Shown here one piece after another: positions 30,153 to 39,654 of a stretch of 64,000 nucleotides of DNA. The notes under the pieces are model-generated. The model saw only the letters and a list, made by a program, of their open reading frames with translations, was not told the DNA's origin and did not search any database. Both the position numbers and the translations under genes were made by a program. The number at the start of each line of letters is the position of its first letter. Within the stretch, counting starts at the first letter, position 1. This stretch comes from Rhynchopus sp. YZ270_cl-10 (taxonomy: Eukaryota > Euglenozoa > Diplonemea > Diplonemida > Diplonemidae), in assembly GCA_964035575.1 (NCBI GenBank), contig OZ037907.1, positions 1,116,001 through 1,180,000 on the forward strand, given 5' to 3'.

Positions 30153-30541
30153 ATTTTTTTTTTTTTGTTTTGTTTGTATGATTTTTATGAGAGAAGAGAG
30201 AGAAAAGAGAGTGTCTGTTTAACTCAGTGTTTTTGTTTAGAATCCCAGAATATGTCCCCAATAAATGCCATAAATGACTTTCTTTGCACATCATCCACAT
30301 CTCCTTTCATCTCCCCTCTCCCTCCCTCTCCCCCACTATAGAATGTTCATTGTTCGTTGTTTTAGATAATTTCGCCCCTCTACCTTCTTTCCCTTCCACC
30401 CCGCTTTTTTAAGTGAAGTCTATGCAACCCAGTCCACCCTATTCCTCCCCTACATTCCTCCCCCCCAAGGCATTAACGAAGACGTTCGGGAAGGGGTGAG
30501 TTGTTTCTTTTTGGGTGGGGGGTTTTTAGTCAGTGAAAAAA
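30153..30541. other. short spacer before the ARL8-like gene
   Basis: T/C-rich, no gene. It ends with GGGGGTTTTTAG and TCAG just ahead of the ATG, candidate acceptor sites for leader addition. Confidence 0.4.
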
Positions 30542-31895
30542 ATGGGCAACATCACCGCAAAGCTGAAGGAGCTCTTCAGTGGGAACAAGCACATTGAGCT
30601 GTGCTTGGTGGGGCTTGAGAACAGCGGGAAGACGACCATCCTCTCGATACTGTCGTCGGGGTACCCTGCGGAGACAATGCCCACAGTGGGCCTCAACGTC
30701 AAAGCAGTGAAGAAGGAGGGTGTCATGATGAAAGTGTGGGACCTGGGTGGGCAGGAGAAGTTCAGGGAAGACTGGCCGCGCTATACACAGGGCTGTGACG
30801 TTGTGGTGTTTGTTGTCGACAGCAACGATGTATGGCTTGTCCCCCCCACCCTCCACTCCTGGTTCCACTCTCTGATAGACTGAATGTCTCTATCAACAGT
30901 GGTCAGCACTGTGAACTGCCCGCAAAAAAGGGATTCCTTTTGAGGCATCTGTTGCAAGATTTAGAATTTTTCCTAAAATTGTGTGATCTGAGGAAAGCGT
31001 TCTAACTTTTCAACCCTCTTCCCCAATTCACCGCGCTTTTTTTTACCCCCATTTTTGAATCAACAGAGAGTGTACGTTAAGATTTAATAAGAAACAGTGT
31101 AAAACCACAAACAATCACACCCCCTGCCACAGTACGAACGCATCCACATCGGCAAGAAGGAACTGCACAAGCTCCTTGAGGACAGACATCTTCACGGGCT
31201 GCCTTTGATGGTAGTCCTTAACAAAATGGATTTGGAACCTCATATGTCGAAGGAGGACGTATGACAACCCCCTATCCTATGCTCGCCTTCCGGCAGACAA
31301 AAACACCCCCTCTACACAAACAGGTGATCAAAGAAATGCAGCTGGAGAACATCACTGAAAACACCTGGGTGGTGACCCAGATCAGGTGTGCGCTTTTCTC
31401 CCCTTCCCCTTTGAATCGTCTCATTAGAGAAAATGGCAGGTGGCAAATTTAGGGCTGGGCTCGAAGTATCAGGCCTGACATTAATGATCCGGGTTTCTAG
31501 TGAAGTCGGCTGAGAAAAATCATAGTTATTACAAACCCATGCAGCGGATGCTGCGCGATAACGAATGTGATCAAGGTGACTACTAAGCACGAGAGTCTTA
31601 GGGTCATCTTATAAACTTTTCTTCTTCATTAAAGAGTTCATTAATTACAGTAAGACTACAAACACCGGTGGGGTAAAAACTAAGGTGTATTTTGGAATTT
31701 CAAAACTCTAAGGAGGGTTTTGACCCCACACAATGTTTGTTGTCTCACTGTAAACCGGAACTGTAAACAGTATAGAGTAAACTCACGGAATTATCCCAAC
31801 AACCACTCTGCTTCAAACACACACCACACAGTGCATCCCAACGCCAAAACATAGGGGAGGTGGTGGACTGGCTGTCGAAGCACGCAAAGAAGTAG
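30542..31895 (+). CDS. ARL8: ARL8-like small GTPase, four exons
   Basis: 179 residues from exons 30542-30829, 31133-31258, 31324-31385 and 31832-31895. The G motifs are all visible: GLENSGKTT (P loop), PTVGLNVK (switch I), WDLGGQEKFREDW (switch II), NKMD and, across the last junction, TQISASQ. The end, NIGEVVDWLSKHAKK, matches the usual C-terminal helix of ARL8. ARL8 proteins recruit motors and tethers to lysosomes. Gly2 follows Met, but residue 6 is Ala, so myristoylation is doubtful. The introns have donors GTATGG, GTATGA and GTGTGC and acceptors CCACAG, AAACAG and CACACAG. The unspliced first frame would stop at 30883. The start is the ATG at 30542, not the upstream in-frame GTG. ARL8 assignment rests on overall similarity; another ARF-like subfamily is possible. 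Confidence 0.88.
30830..31132 (+). other. intron 1 of ARL8-like gene
   Basis: 303 bp, GAT|GTATGG to GCCACAG|TAC, phase 0, joining VVDSND to YERIHIGKKEL. Confidence 0.85.
31259..31323 (+). other. intron 2 of ARL8-like gene
   Basis: 65 bp, GAC|GTATGA to AAACAG|GTG, phase 0, joining MSKED to VIKEMQLEN. It is the shortest intron in the window. Confidence 0.85.
31386..31831 (+). other. intron 3 of ARL8-like gene containing an HP1 copy
   Basis: 446 bp, ATCAG|GTGTGC to CACACAG|T, phase 2. It restores the TQIS-ASQRQNIG junction. The HP1 copy at 31554-31619 is in sense orientation. Confidence 0.8.
31554..31619 (+). repeat. HP1 repeat copy with leader, intronic
   Basis: Leader GCGATAACGAATGTGATCAA, then GGTGACTACTAAGC, ACGAGAG, TCTTAGGGTCATC and TTATAAACTTTTC. 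An extra ACT lies in the left arm. Confidence 0.75.
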
Positions 31896-32246
31896 TAGTC
31901 GTGTGTGCACCACCAGTGCGAGTCTTTTGTTCCTAGTCGTTTTTTTTTATATATATTGTTCACACATAGGGCCGTTGTATCACTGTAACGTTGTAACGTT
32001 ACATCATTTGATATAACAGATGTATGAATAGCTTTTTTGACCGAATTATACGAAACCAGAGAATTAATCTGACAAGAAGAGAGAGAAAGAAAGAGGGCTG
32101 TACGTAGGGGATAACCTACCTTTTTTTGAGTGATTTTTTTTTTTCTCTGGAAGCAGTGAAAGCTCTGTCTGTTTATAACAGCTAAAAGCTACGAAGCTAA
32201 CAGATAAAAGCACAATCTTTTTTTAGTTCAACCCGCCATTTTTAAA

Positions 32247-32285
32247 GATGTGTGTACAAGAGGCACATCCATCTTACCAGTTTCT
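32247..32285 (+). repeat. HP2 repeat copy
   Basis: GATGTGTGTACAAGAGGCAC then ATCCATCTTACCAGTTTC. The stem is GATGTG/CACATC. Confidence 0.65.
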
Positions 32286-32380
32286 TTTTTTTTCTCTTCT
32301 ATTTTTTTGATCTCAAAAATGCCCCTCTTTTTGTTTTTGAGTGTTTTTTTTCTTTGAGGGAGATACTGCCCTCCTGTAAG

Positions 32381-32420
32381 GTGTGTGCACGAGAGACACA
32401 TTCATCTTACAAGTTTTTCT
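32381..32420 (+). repeat. HP2 repeat copy
   Basis: GTGTGTGCACGAGAGACACA then TTCATCTTACAAGTTTTTC. The stem is TGTGT/ACACA. Confidence 0.7.
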
Positions 32421-32700
32421 TTTTGTTTTTCTTTTTTTTTTTGTTTTTTGTTTTCTTTTTTTTTTTCTACGAGAAAAATTCTGGAAATAGCATGATAGTT
32501 ATCCTGTTGTTATTTTTGCAGTGTCCCAGCACTAAAAAGCAATACCAGAAAAAGGGGAGGAAGAGGAGGGATGAGAAGAAGGGTGAATCACGCGGAGTTT
32601 TTTTTTTGAATGGGAGAGGGGAAAACCAACGGAAAAAAGTGGAGATTGCACAGCACACAGGGTGACAACTGCACTTTTTTCCCCTCACAAAAAAATAATT

Positions 32701-32758
32701 TATAGTGGAGTTCATCCTCGGGTGTCCACACTACAACAACCAAGGTTTCAAAAAAAAC
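32701..32758 (+). repeat. HP3 repeat copy
   Basis: TATAGTGGAGTTCATCCTCG then GGTGTCCACACTACAACAAC and AAGGTTTCAAAA. The stem GTGGA/TCCAC is perfect here. Confidence 0.7.
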
Positions 32759-32895
32759 AAAAAAAGACAGAATCGCGCGTGTTCTTTGGTTAGAGTGCTT
32801 GCCTGTATTTTTTTTTTTTATAGGATGTGTTTGTCTTGTCTACCTGTGTGCATCCGTGATAGCACATCCATTTTTCACAACTTTTTTTTTTGGGA

Positions 32896-32932
32896 GGGTG
32901 ACTAAGCGAGAATAACTTAGGTTCATCTTCCT
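32896..32932 (+). repeat. HP1 repeat copy, diverged loop
   Basis: GGGTGACTAAGCGAGAATAA then CTTAGGTTCATCTTCC. Confidence 0.6.
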
Positions 32933-32941
32933 TTAGAGATT

Positions 32942-32980
32942 TTGTGTGCACAAGAAGCACACTCATCTGGTTTTTCAAAG
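32942..32980 (+). repeat. HP2 repeat copy
   Basis: TTGTGTGCACAAGAAGCACA then CTCATCTGGTTTTTC. The stem is GTGTGC/GCACAC. Confidence 0.65.
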
Positions 32981-33010
32981 CGTTTTTTTGGATACAAGAT
33001 ATTTTCCTCG

Positions 33011-33066
33011 CAACCTTCCTTCAACCCCAGGGTTACAGCCCAGGGTGGTAAGGTATAGTATTGATG
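33011..33066 (+). repeat. fragment related to the 260-bp satellite hairpin
   Basis: AACCTTCCTTCAACCCCAGG, then GTTACAGCCCAGGGTGG and TAAGGTATAGTATTGAT. It resembles the first 60 bases of the satellite unit, including the AAGGTATAGTATTGA segment, but with a different inner stem. Confidence 0.6.
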
Positions 33067-33221
33067 TAGAGTGCAATAACTTCTTTTGTATTTAAAGCCA
33101 ACTTTCTATTTTTCTGTTCTTTTTTTTCTCTTGCTCTGAGTTCTGTGTGTTTATTCCCCATACCCTCTCTTCCAAAACAATGATTCTCTCCAAATTTTTT
33201 TTTTCAAAAAAAAAAAAAAAA

Positions 33222-33586
33222 GGGAAAACCTTTATTCGGCTCACAAAAAGTAATTTTTCCATCATTCGGCTCACAAAAAAAAATTAATCCATCATTCTAT
33301 CAAAGTTACTATAATTTTTCCTTCATTCGGCTCACAAAAGTTAATTTTCCCACCATTCTATCAATATTTTGCCAATTTTTCCATCATTCTTCGAAAAAGT
33401 GAAAAATAAACTTTGATAGAATGATGGAAAAATTGGCAAAATATTGATAGAATGGTGGAAAAATTAACTTTTGTGAGCCGAATGAAGGAAAAATTATAGT
33501 AACTTTGATAGAATGATGGATTAATTTTTTTTTGTGAGCCGAATGATGGAAAAATTACTTTTTGTGAGCCGAATAAAGGTTTTCCC
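33222..33586. repeat. 365-bp inverted repeat (168-bp arms, 29-bp loop)
   Basis: The left arm 33222-33389 and right arm 33419-33586 are near-perfect reverse complements of equal length. The arms contain recurring TTCGGCTCACAAAA and CATCATTCTATCAA blocks. It is bounded by A/T runs. No coding capacity is seen. It may be a foldback (MITE-like) element; its perfection suggests it is young or is kept by hairpin-templated repair. Confidence 0.9.
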
Positions 33587-33882
33587 AAAAAAAAAATGTG
33601 CGACACTTGAGTAGCCAAACCCTCCATTGGTAGGTGATGGTCGACACAAAAATTCAAAAAAAACAAAAAAAACAAAAAAAAAAACAAAAAAAAAGTGAAA
33701 GTACAGAATAGAATGCATTTCCCCCCCCTTCTGAATGAGGTATTTCTCCGAAGAAGAAAAATGAAGAAAAAAAAAAAAAAATGGCGTCCATTTTCCTCTT
33801 CTCATTTTTTGTGCAGATGTAAACCACGAAATGGATTGTAGGACTGCATGGTTGGGTGTCCACCCCCCAACCATGAAGTCCA

Positions 33883-33928
33883 AGGTACACTGTTCACGAG
33901 AGGGCTTTGTATTTCAAGTCAACTCTAC
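33883..33928 (+). repeat. HP4 repeat copy
   Basis: GGTACACTGTTCACGAGAGG then GCTTTGTATTTCAAGTCAAC. Confidence 0.7.
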
Positions 33929-33969
33929 TTTTGTTTGGCTGCAGGGTATTTTGAACTACTTGCAGCGTT

Positions 33970-34026
33970 ATCTGGCATCGTACGCTGGTCAGTCGGAGGT
34001 GCCTGCATAAAAAAAAAACTTCACTT
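33970..34026 (+). repeat. HP5 repeat copy
   Basis: TCTGGCATCGTACGCTGGTC then AGTCGGAGGTGCCTGCAT, an A run, and ACTTCACTTTT. It shares the ACTTCACTTTT end with HP6. Confidence 0.65.
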
Positions 34027-34199
34027 TTTTTGTTATATTGACTGAATACGATAAGGGTCCACGGTGCACCGTGTCACTCCCCCAAGGTACACTGTTACAC
34101 TGTTACACGAGACCACACTCCACTAACATACCACACAATTTCCCAGAGTTTCCCCCCCTCTTCTTCTTCTTCTTCTTTCCTTCAAAAGAAAACCTTACC

Positions 34200-34976
34200 A
34201 TGTCTCGCGCAGCATCCTCCATGGCACGCAAGAAGGACCAAAAAGAGGCGATTGCACTCAAAAACGCGGACGCAGAAAAGAAGAAGGCAATGGGGTTAAC
34301 GAACACCCTTGCCAAGCAGGTCAAGAACGATACTGTGATCTGCTCCCTTTGCGGGGCGACGGAGTTGGGAGGTGTAAAGAGCAAATGCGAATGTGTCGGC
34401 GGGCGTACGAAGCCAGCGAACGAGGATATCAATTTGGCGTGCCTCATTGCAGCTGCTAATGGCAGACACGCAGAACGGAAAGCAGAAACGATGAACGAGG
34501 CGTTAAAGGCGCAGACCGCCAAATCCACTGCACGCTCCAAAAAAAAGGAGGCCCGAGGCGTGCAAGACAGCGAAATCGAATGCCAAGGCGACCTCGGGAC
34601 GGAGCTTGTTGTTGTCGCTGAATTCCTTCCCGGCAAGCTTGGAATGGACTTCGAAAAGAACTGCATCATCAAGGTGACCGAGGGCGGGGCGGCAGAGGAG
34701 GCTGGTGTGAAGGTGGGATGGGTTCTGCAGAAGGTCGGCGACACACCCATGCCTGCAAACAAAGGTGTTATCGGGAAAGCCATCATGGCATGCTTCAAGG
34801 AGAACAACCCTGCGGCATGTTCCTTCCGTGTGCCAATTGATGAAGCAACCTATGTGCACTGTGCTGCCTGTGATAAGTTCCAAGTCAAAGACGACGAATT
34901 CGACACCGCAGAGCTCGAGAAAGGCCCAGGAAAGCAACAATGCACAACCTGTGAAGAGTTCTCGGGGATGTTTTAG
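34200..34976 (+). CDS. zinc-ribbon and PDZ-domain protein
   Basis: 258 residues from the ATG at 34200; the longer open frame from 34038 translates a CT/poly-F tract and is rejected. Residues 1-35 are highly charged. Two cysteine groups (CSLCGATEL and KCEC) at about 47-65 look like a zinc-binding ribbon. A helical Lys/Ala-rich stretch follows. Residues about 140-225 form a PDZ-like domain: ELVVVAEFLPGKLGMDF, CIIKVTEGGAAEEAGVKVGW, VGDTPMPANKG, ending SFRVP. The C-terminus has two further CxxC pairs (HCAACDKF and QCTTCEEF), a second likely zinc site. PDZ domains bind peptide C-termini or beta strands. No enzyme motif is seen. An adaptor role is inferred; a specific family is not recognised. Confidence 0.8.
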   Translation: MSRAASSMARKKDQKEAIALKNADAEKKKAMGLTNTLAKQVKNDTVICSLCGATELGGVKSKCECVGGRTKPANEDINLACLIAAANGRHAERKAETMNEALKAQTAKSTARSKKKEARGVQDSEIECQGDLGTELVVVAEFLPGKLGMDFEKNCIIKVTEGGAAEEAGVKVGWVLQKVGDTPMPANKGVIGKAIMACFKENNPAACSFRVPIDEATYVHCAACDKFQVKDDEFDTAELEKGPGKQQCTTCEEFSGMF

Positions 34977-35732
34977 GTTGTGAGGAGGGAGGGGGAGAAG
35001 GGAGAGAAGTCCGGCTGCACGACGACGTGCTTGTTATATAGGGGAGGGATGTTGCAAAAAAAAAAGAGGGCAAAAAAATGATCCCATACGGGATGAGAAG
35101 TCGGTTTTTCAACGTTGTTTTATTGGATTATGTGCGGGCAAAAAATAACTCTTTTCTGGCGAAAGGTTTTTTTTGGGGGAGAGGGCAGAACAAAAGGGGA
35201 TCGCCGCGTATTATGAAAAAAGGTGACTAATCACAGAGACCCCGTTCACACTATGGTACTGGTGCCTGTTTTTTTTTTTTTGGTACATAATGTTTGTGTT
35301 TTTGGATTTTTATTTTGGCCAACTTTTTGGCTTTCTCAAAAAAAAAAAGTGGAGTCTTGTGAACTTATGTTGCGTGCACGTTACAACGTAGTCTACGAAG
35401 TGCCCTAGCCTTTTCTTGAGATGACGTTATTTGAATCGTGGTGACGGAGAACATAAAAAAAACAGACTGGATGCCTAACGGCAACACTACAACGAAACAG
35501 CCAAATAAAAAATAACAACAACAATGGGCTGGCTGAAGAGGGGGGGGTGATTCGCACTTCTCGCGCACATCTTGCGTACTTTGTGCATCCCCGCATTCAG
35601 CCACACCAAACAAGAAACAGTACGACGTGCCTTTCATCTCCTTTTGTGTGGTTTAAGCATTTTTTCCCCCCGATAAAAGCAGAACGGGGCTTTTCTCTAA
35701 TTTAAAAGACAGCTTTTTTTTTGTATTTTTTC
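34977..35732. other. spacer, no gene seen
   Basis: AT-rich with A and T runs. A degenerate HP1 start (GGTGACTAATCACAGAGAC) is at 35221. The spacer ends at the inverted-repeat element. Confidence 0.45.
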
Positions 35733-36404
35733 TACCTACCCCCCCCCCCGTGCATAAGTCTGCGTATAAGTCCGATTTTTGGGGGGGCTGAGGGCCTCCG
35801 GACTTATACACGGGGTTTCGGACTTATGCACGGGTATCGGACTTATACACCGGTTTGTGCACCCAGGTACCCAGACCCATGCAGTGGCACGTCACCTCAG
35901 TGTGAGTGACCCACATGAGGGACCGCAAAATTTACCCTGTCTTCGTGCACCTTCGGTACAACGCCGCAGGCAGGCCAAACAGCGGTGGACTCAGAGGAAT
36001 GCTTGCTGTGCAGGTATCAAACATGAGAACCAACTCCCAGCAACAAGGGGCACCTTTTGGCTGTTGAGGGTGTTTGGGGTGCAAAGTTTTCCAATTTTGC
36101 AGTAACAGGTTCACATCTTTGAGAATTGTGAGGATGACGTGTTGACACGAGAAGCGAAGATGATCCCTGGTGAATACACCGCCAATAAAAATACAATTGC
36201 GCTCGCTTCGCGAGCGGAAAAACGCCCCAATTTTTTCCCCCCGCTCGCTTCGCGAGCGGGAAAATGCCCCAAAAAAAATTTTCACCACGACCAGTACACA
36301 AAACCGGTGTATAAGTCGGCCTGTGCATAAGTCCGATCCTAATCCCAAATCTGCCCGGACTTATACACGGGTCATCGGACTTATGCACGGGGGGGGGGTA
36401 GGTA
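35733..36404. mobile_element. 672-bp terminal-inverted-repeat element
   Basis: The ends are TACCTACCCCCCCCC...GTGCATAAGTC and the reverse complement GACTTATGCAC...GGGGGGTAGGTA. Subterminal ACTTATACACGG/ACTTATGCACGG motifs recur four times on the left side and three times on the right. Near 36195-36260 the palindrome CGCTCGCTTCGCGAGCG appears twice, about 50 bp apart. No transposase frame is visible. It is a MITE-like DNA element of unknown superfamily, lying about 170 bp upstream of the first GH31 gene; a target duplication is not clear. Confidence 0.7.
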
Positions 36405-36578
36405 CTCTTTTAATGTCCTTGAGGTTTCCCCTGCATCAATGCTCGAACCCGAACACCCTGTCATGTCTGCAGAAGGGTACTATGTGTGTCACGTTCTGTC
36501 TCGTCGTCGTCTCCTCCCCACCCCACGCAAACCACACAACAGGGTATATCTTAACACAGCAGCAAGTCTCTCGACCAC

Positions 36579-39131
36579 ATGATGCTCGCCGCAGCGTTAG
36601 CTGTGACGGCCTTCGCAGGATGCGGGGGTCCTGTGACTGTTGGGTGGACTTCGGTGTACCCATGTGCGGAGGACTCGATGCGTGTGGTGCGCATTGAGAA
36701 GAAGGGAGACAAAATACGCGAAAGTCTTGTGGTGGTGGGCTACGAAACACCCTTCACAGACTACACAACAAAGGTGGACAGCGTGCACCACAACATCACA
36801 ACCTCGAAGTTGAGGGTGGTGATCGACGTTGCGACTGGTACAGTGCAGTTCCGCAACCCCGTTACGGACGAGCTTATTGGTGGGGAGAAGAGCCATGCCT
36901 TTAGCGCGTCGCCTATTGAGACAGGTCTGTTCCAGGTTACGCAGACGTTCACACAGACAGAGGACGAGTCTCTGTACGGAGGTGGTGAGTTCCAGAACGG
37001 ACTGATCAACTGGAAGGACACGCCTGTGGATGTGGTGCAGTTCAACACAGAGGCAGCTGTGCCGTTCTTTGTGAGCACAAAGGGGTACGGTGTGCTGTGG
37101 GAGGGATACAGCTGGACACACGTGAACGAGGGAACGCCTTTGCCCTTGAAGACAGTGTCGCAGTACCTCTTCACCACGACACTGACTACTAGCTTTGCAG
37201 GTGACTACAATTTCATGCTGTCCATGTGTCCTGGTGGCTTCGGGTGCGGCAGGGACAAGCTCGTGAACATCACCATCACTTCCGGCACTCACAGCGTCAA
37301 CGCACAGCAGTGGGACAACCTCGCGAACATCCCTTCGACGATTGCAGGACGTGCTACTCTCAAACAGCTGACCACCTACACGATCACAATCCAAACAAAC
37401 GTCACCAACCCCACTCTGACCTACAACGCACCAAACACTGGTGTGTTCTCCATCAAGTCTGACGCCGAGAGCAACATTGACTACTACTTCCTGTACGGAG
37501 GCTCCATTGACGGGAGCATCGCCCTGTACCGTGATGCGTCTGGTATTGCACCGCTGTACACAAAGAAGACGTACGGGTTCTGGCAGTGCAGGAACAGGTA
37601 CCACAACCAGAGCGAGCTGCTGGAGAACGCTGCGAAGTACCGTTCCCTGCAGATCCCTGTTGACAACATTGTGCAGGACTGGATGTACTGGGGCAGACTT
37701 GGGTGGGGTCCACACTGGGACCCGACGACGTACCCAGACCCGAAGGGAATGGTGTCGCAGCTGCACGGAATGGACATCAACTTCATGGTGTCTGTGTGGT
37801 CGAAGTTCGCCAACACGACAAGCTTCTACGAGGACCTGTCGAAAGCAGGTCACATCATCAACGGGTCCATCTACTACGACCCAACCAGTGCAGCGGCACG
37901 TGAAATGTACTACGGGTTTTCGAAGACGAACCACTTCGACATTGGAGTGGACTCTCTGTGGATGGACGCAACTGAGCCTGAACAATACCCACACAAGAAC
38001 CACCAGCTTGCCGTGGGTCCGGGAAACCAGTACTTCAACGTGTACCCACTGATGACAACACAAGCAGTGACTGACGGTCTTCGCCGTGACTTCAGGGAAG
38101 CACAAGGAGCACGTGTGTTCACACTGACCAGAGCTTCGTTCACTGGCCAACAGCGCACAGGTGCAGTGGTCTGGTCTGGTGACACAACAAGCAGGTTTGA
38201 CACCCTTCGCAGACAGATCTACTTGTCCGTCAACTACCAACTGAGTGGAATCCCATACTGGTCGCAAGACATTGGTGGGTTCTTCAGACCAGGCGACCAG
38301 TACACAAACACCACCTACCACGCACTGCTTGTGCGTTGGTTCCAGTTTGGAGCCTTCACACCAATCTTCCGTCTGCACGGAACAGCGAACACAGAGCCGT
38401 GGAACTACGGTGAGGACACGATGTCACTGATCAACAGCTCTGCGATTGCGATGCGCTACCGCTTCCTCCCGTACACGTACTCTGGGTTCCACGACGTGGA
38501 GGTGGCGGGCAGCACCATGCAGCGTGCGATGGTGTTTGACTTCCACAAGGACCCAGCAACACACTCGATTGGCGACCAGTTCATGTGGGGGAAGTCTGTG
38601 TTGGTGGCACCGATCTACACGGAGGGGAGCCCCGCACAGCGTGATGTGTATTTCCCTGTGGGGACTTCGTGGGTGGACTTCAACACGGGTGTGGTTGTGG
38701 AGGGTGGGAAGACGCACCGTGTGTCAGCTGCAATGGACGTGACACCGCTGTACCTGCTGAGTGGGTCTGTGATTGTGCTGGGACGTGTTGTGCAGCACAC
38801 TGGGGAGTCGTCGGACCCGTTGGAGGTGCGCATTGCGAGTGGGGCAGACGCAACCTTCACGCTGTACGAGGACGACGGTGCAAGCGCAACTGTGGACGAG
38901 ACTGCGACACACACGATTGCGGTGCCGCACACGCTCATCACGTTCTCGTGGGACGAGAGCACACAGACGCTGACTGTGTCGGACCGCACAGGCTCCTTCC
39001 CTGGAATGCTTCAGGACCGGAAGCTGCATGTGTACCTCGTCCGTCCTGGCCATGGGGTGGGGATCATGCCGACCACTGTGCCGGACCACTCCTTCACCTA
39101 CCAGGGTGCCAAGATCGAACTTGCCTTCTGA
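36579..39131 (+). CDS. GH31 alpha-glycosidase, copy A (alpha-xylosidase/transglucosidase-like)
   Basis: 850 residues, complete. A hydrophobic signal peptide (MMLAAALAVTAFAGCGG) predicts secretion. The N-terminal beta-sandwich contains DESLYGGGEFQNGLINWKD. An insert at about 190-300 (TSFAGDYNFMLSMCPGG, VNITITSG) resembles PA14. The catalytic barrel starts near 325. The predicted nucleophile is Asp463 in WMDATEPE and the acid/base Asp535 in WSGDTTS, followed by LSGIPYWSQDIGGF. A C-terminal beta domain with FTLYEDDG follows. GH31 enzymes of this form with a PA14 insert are best known from bacteria as alpha-xylosidases or 4-alpha-glucosyltransferases acting on xyloglucan or alpha-glucans, which suggests lateral acquisition. 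No intron is seen. Substrate cannot be fixed from sequence. It is the first of four tandem copies, and the leader contains AACACAGCAG near the ATG. Confidence 0.93.
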   Translation: MMLAAALAVTAFAGCGGPVTVGWTSVYPCAEDSMRVVRIEKKGDKIRESLVVVGYETPFTDYTTKVDSVHHNITTSKLRVVIDVATGTVQFRNPVTDELIGGEKSHAFSASPIETGLFQVTQTFTQTEDESLYGGGEFQNGLINWKDTPVDVVQFNTEAAVPFFVSTKGYGVLWEGYSWTHVNEGTPLPLKTVSQYLFTTTLTTSFAGDYNFMLSMCPGGFGCGRDKLVNITITSGTHSVNAQQWDNLANIPSTIAGRATLKQLTTYTITIQTNVTNPTLTYNAPNTGVFSIKSDAESNIDYYFLYGGSIDGSIALYRDASGIAPLYTKKTYGFWQCRNRYHNQSELLENAAKYRSLQIPVDNIVQDWMYWGRLGWGPHWDPTTYPDPKGMVSQLHGMDINFMVSVWSKFANTTSFYEDLSKAGHIINGSIYYDPTSAAAREMYYGFSKTNHFDIGVDSLWMDATEPEQYPHKNHQLAVGPGNQYFNVYPLMTTQAVTDGLRRDFREAQGARVFTLTRASFTGQQRTGAVVWSGDTTSRFDTLRRQIYLSVNYQLSGIPYWSQDIGGFFRPGDQYTNTTYHALLVRWFQFGAFTPIFRLHGTANTEPWNYGEDTMSLINSSAIAMRYRFLPYTYSGFHDVEVAGSTMQRAMVFDFHKDPATHSIGDQFMWGKSVLVAPIYTEGSPAQRDVYFPVGTSWVDFNTGVVVEGGKTHRVSAAMDVTPLYLLSGSVIVLGRVVQHTGESSDPLEVRIASGADATFTLYEDDGASATVDETATHTIAVPHTLITFSWDESTQTLTVSDRTGSFPGMLQDRKLHVYLVRPGHGVGIMPTTVPDHSFTYQGAKIELAF

Positions 39132-39535
39132 TGCTGAATCCTCTGCCCCCAAACTTCCGGTGTGATGTACGAACAACTCATCATCGGATTCACCCCAGCT
39201 AGCCGGACTTAGGTGAATACACGACTGGCACCCTCTCCTCATTTTTTCTTTCGCAACGTTTTATTTCAGGTGACCAAGTCCATGAGGCTTGGTCTCATCT
39301 TCTTACAATCTTTTCTTTATTTTTTGTTGTGAAGCTTTGTAACTTTGTACGCATGGATGCACTGTGTGGTGATACAGGGTACGACCCTCCTTTGTTTTGC
39401 ACGCACAGAGCCACATGGAATGAGAGCTACGTAGCAGGTAGGTAGTGTTCCTTGTCCCCTGGCTGTGTGCGTCATGATGGAAGGCTGTTGTATGCCTACG
39501 CTGCGGAGCAAAGCAGTGTTCGACCCTTTGTTTGA
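39132..39535 (+). repeat. 3' flank of GH31-A, duplicated after copies B and C
   Basis: It matches 46361-46790 (after copy B) closely. Its later part, from the HP1-like hairpin to the GAGCTACGTAGCAGGTAGG stretch, also matches about 50512-50715 after copy C. It defines part of the tandem duplication unit. Confidence 0.8.
39269..39312 (+). repeat. HP1 variant with compensated stem
   Basis: GTGACCAAGTCCATGAGGCT then TGGTCTCATCTTCTTACAAT. GACCAAG pairs perfectly with CTTGGTC, a different stem from GACTAAGC/GCTTAGGGTC in other HP1 copies. Confidence 0.7.
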
Positions 39536-39654
39536 TTGTGCCCGCATCTGACTCATGCATTAATAACGCCACTTTATTAGCATGCCTTTTTTTTAAAAGC
39601 AGTCACTTCACACCTTCTGTTGTTGGCCACGGGGTACCTTGCTTTCATCCACGG

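Larger units (their letters stand above)
31896..34199. other. repeat-rich spacer without convincing genes
   Basis: AT-rich with long T runs. It holds HP2 copies (32247, 32381, 32942), HP3 (32701), HP1 (32896), a satellite-related fragment (33011), a long palindrome (33222-33586), HP4 (33883) and HP5 (33970). Confidence 0.5.

Noticed and set aside
30830-30883. Truncated ARL-like protein ending after the first open frame
   Set aside because: The frame continues into an intron with a GTATGG donor, and the missing G motifs are encoded in downstream exons.
36597-38378. 593-codon frames on the minus strand within GH31-A and GH31-B
   Set aside because: They mirror the GH31 coding frame because of its codon bias. 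Composition is implausible, and they recur only because the genes are duplicated.
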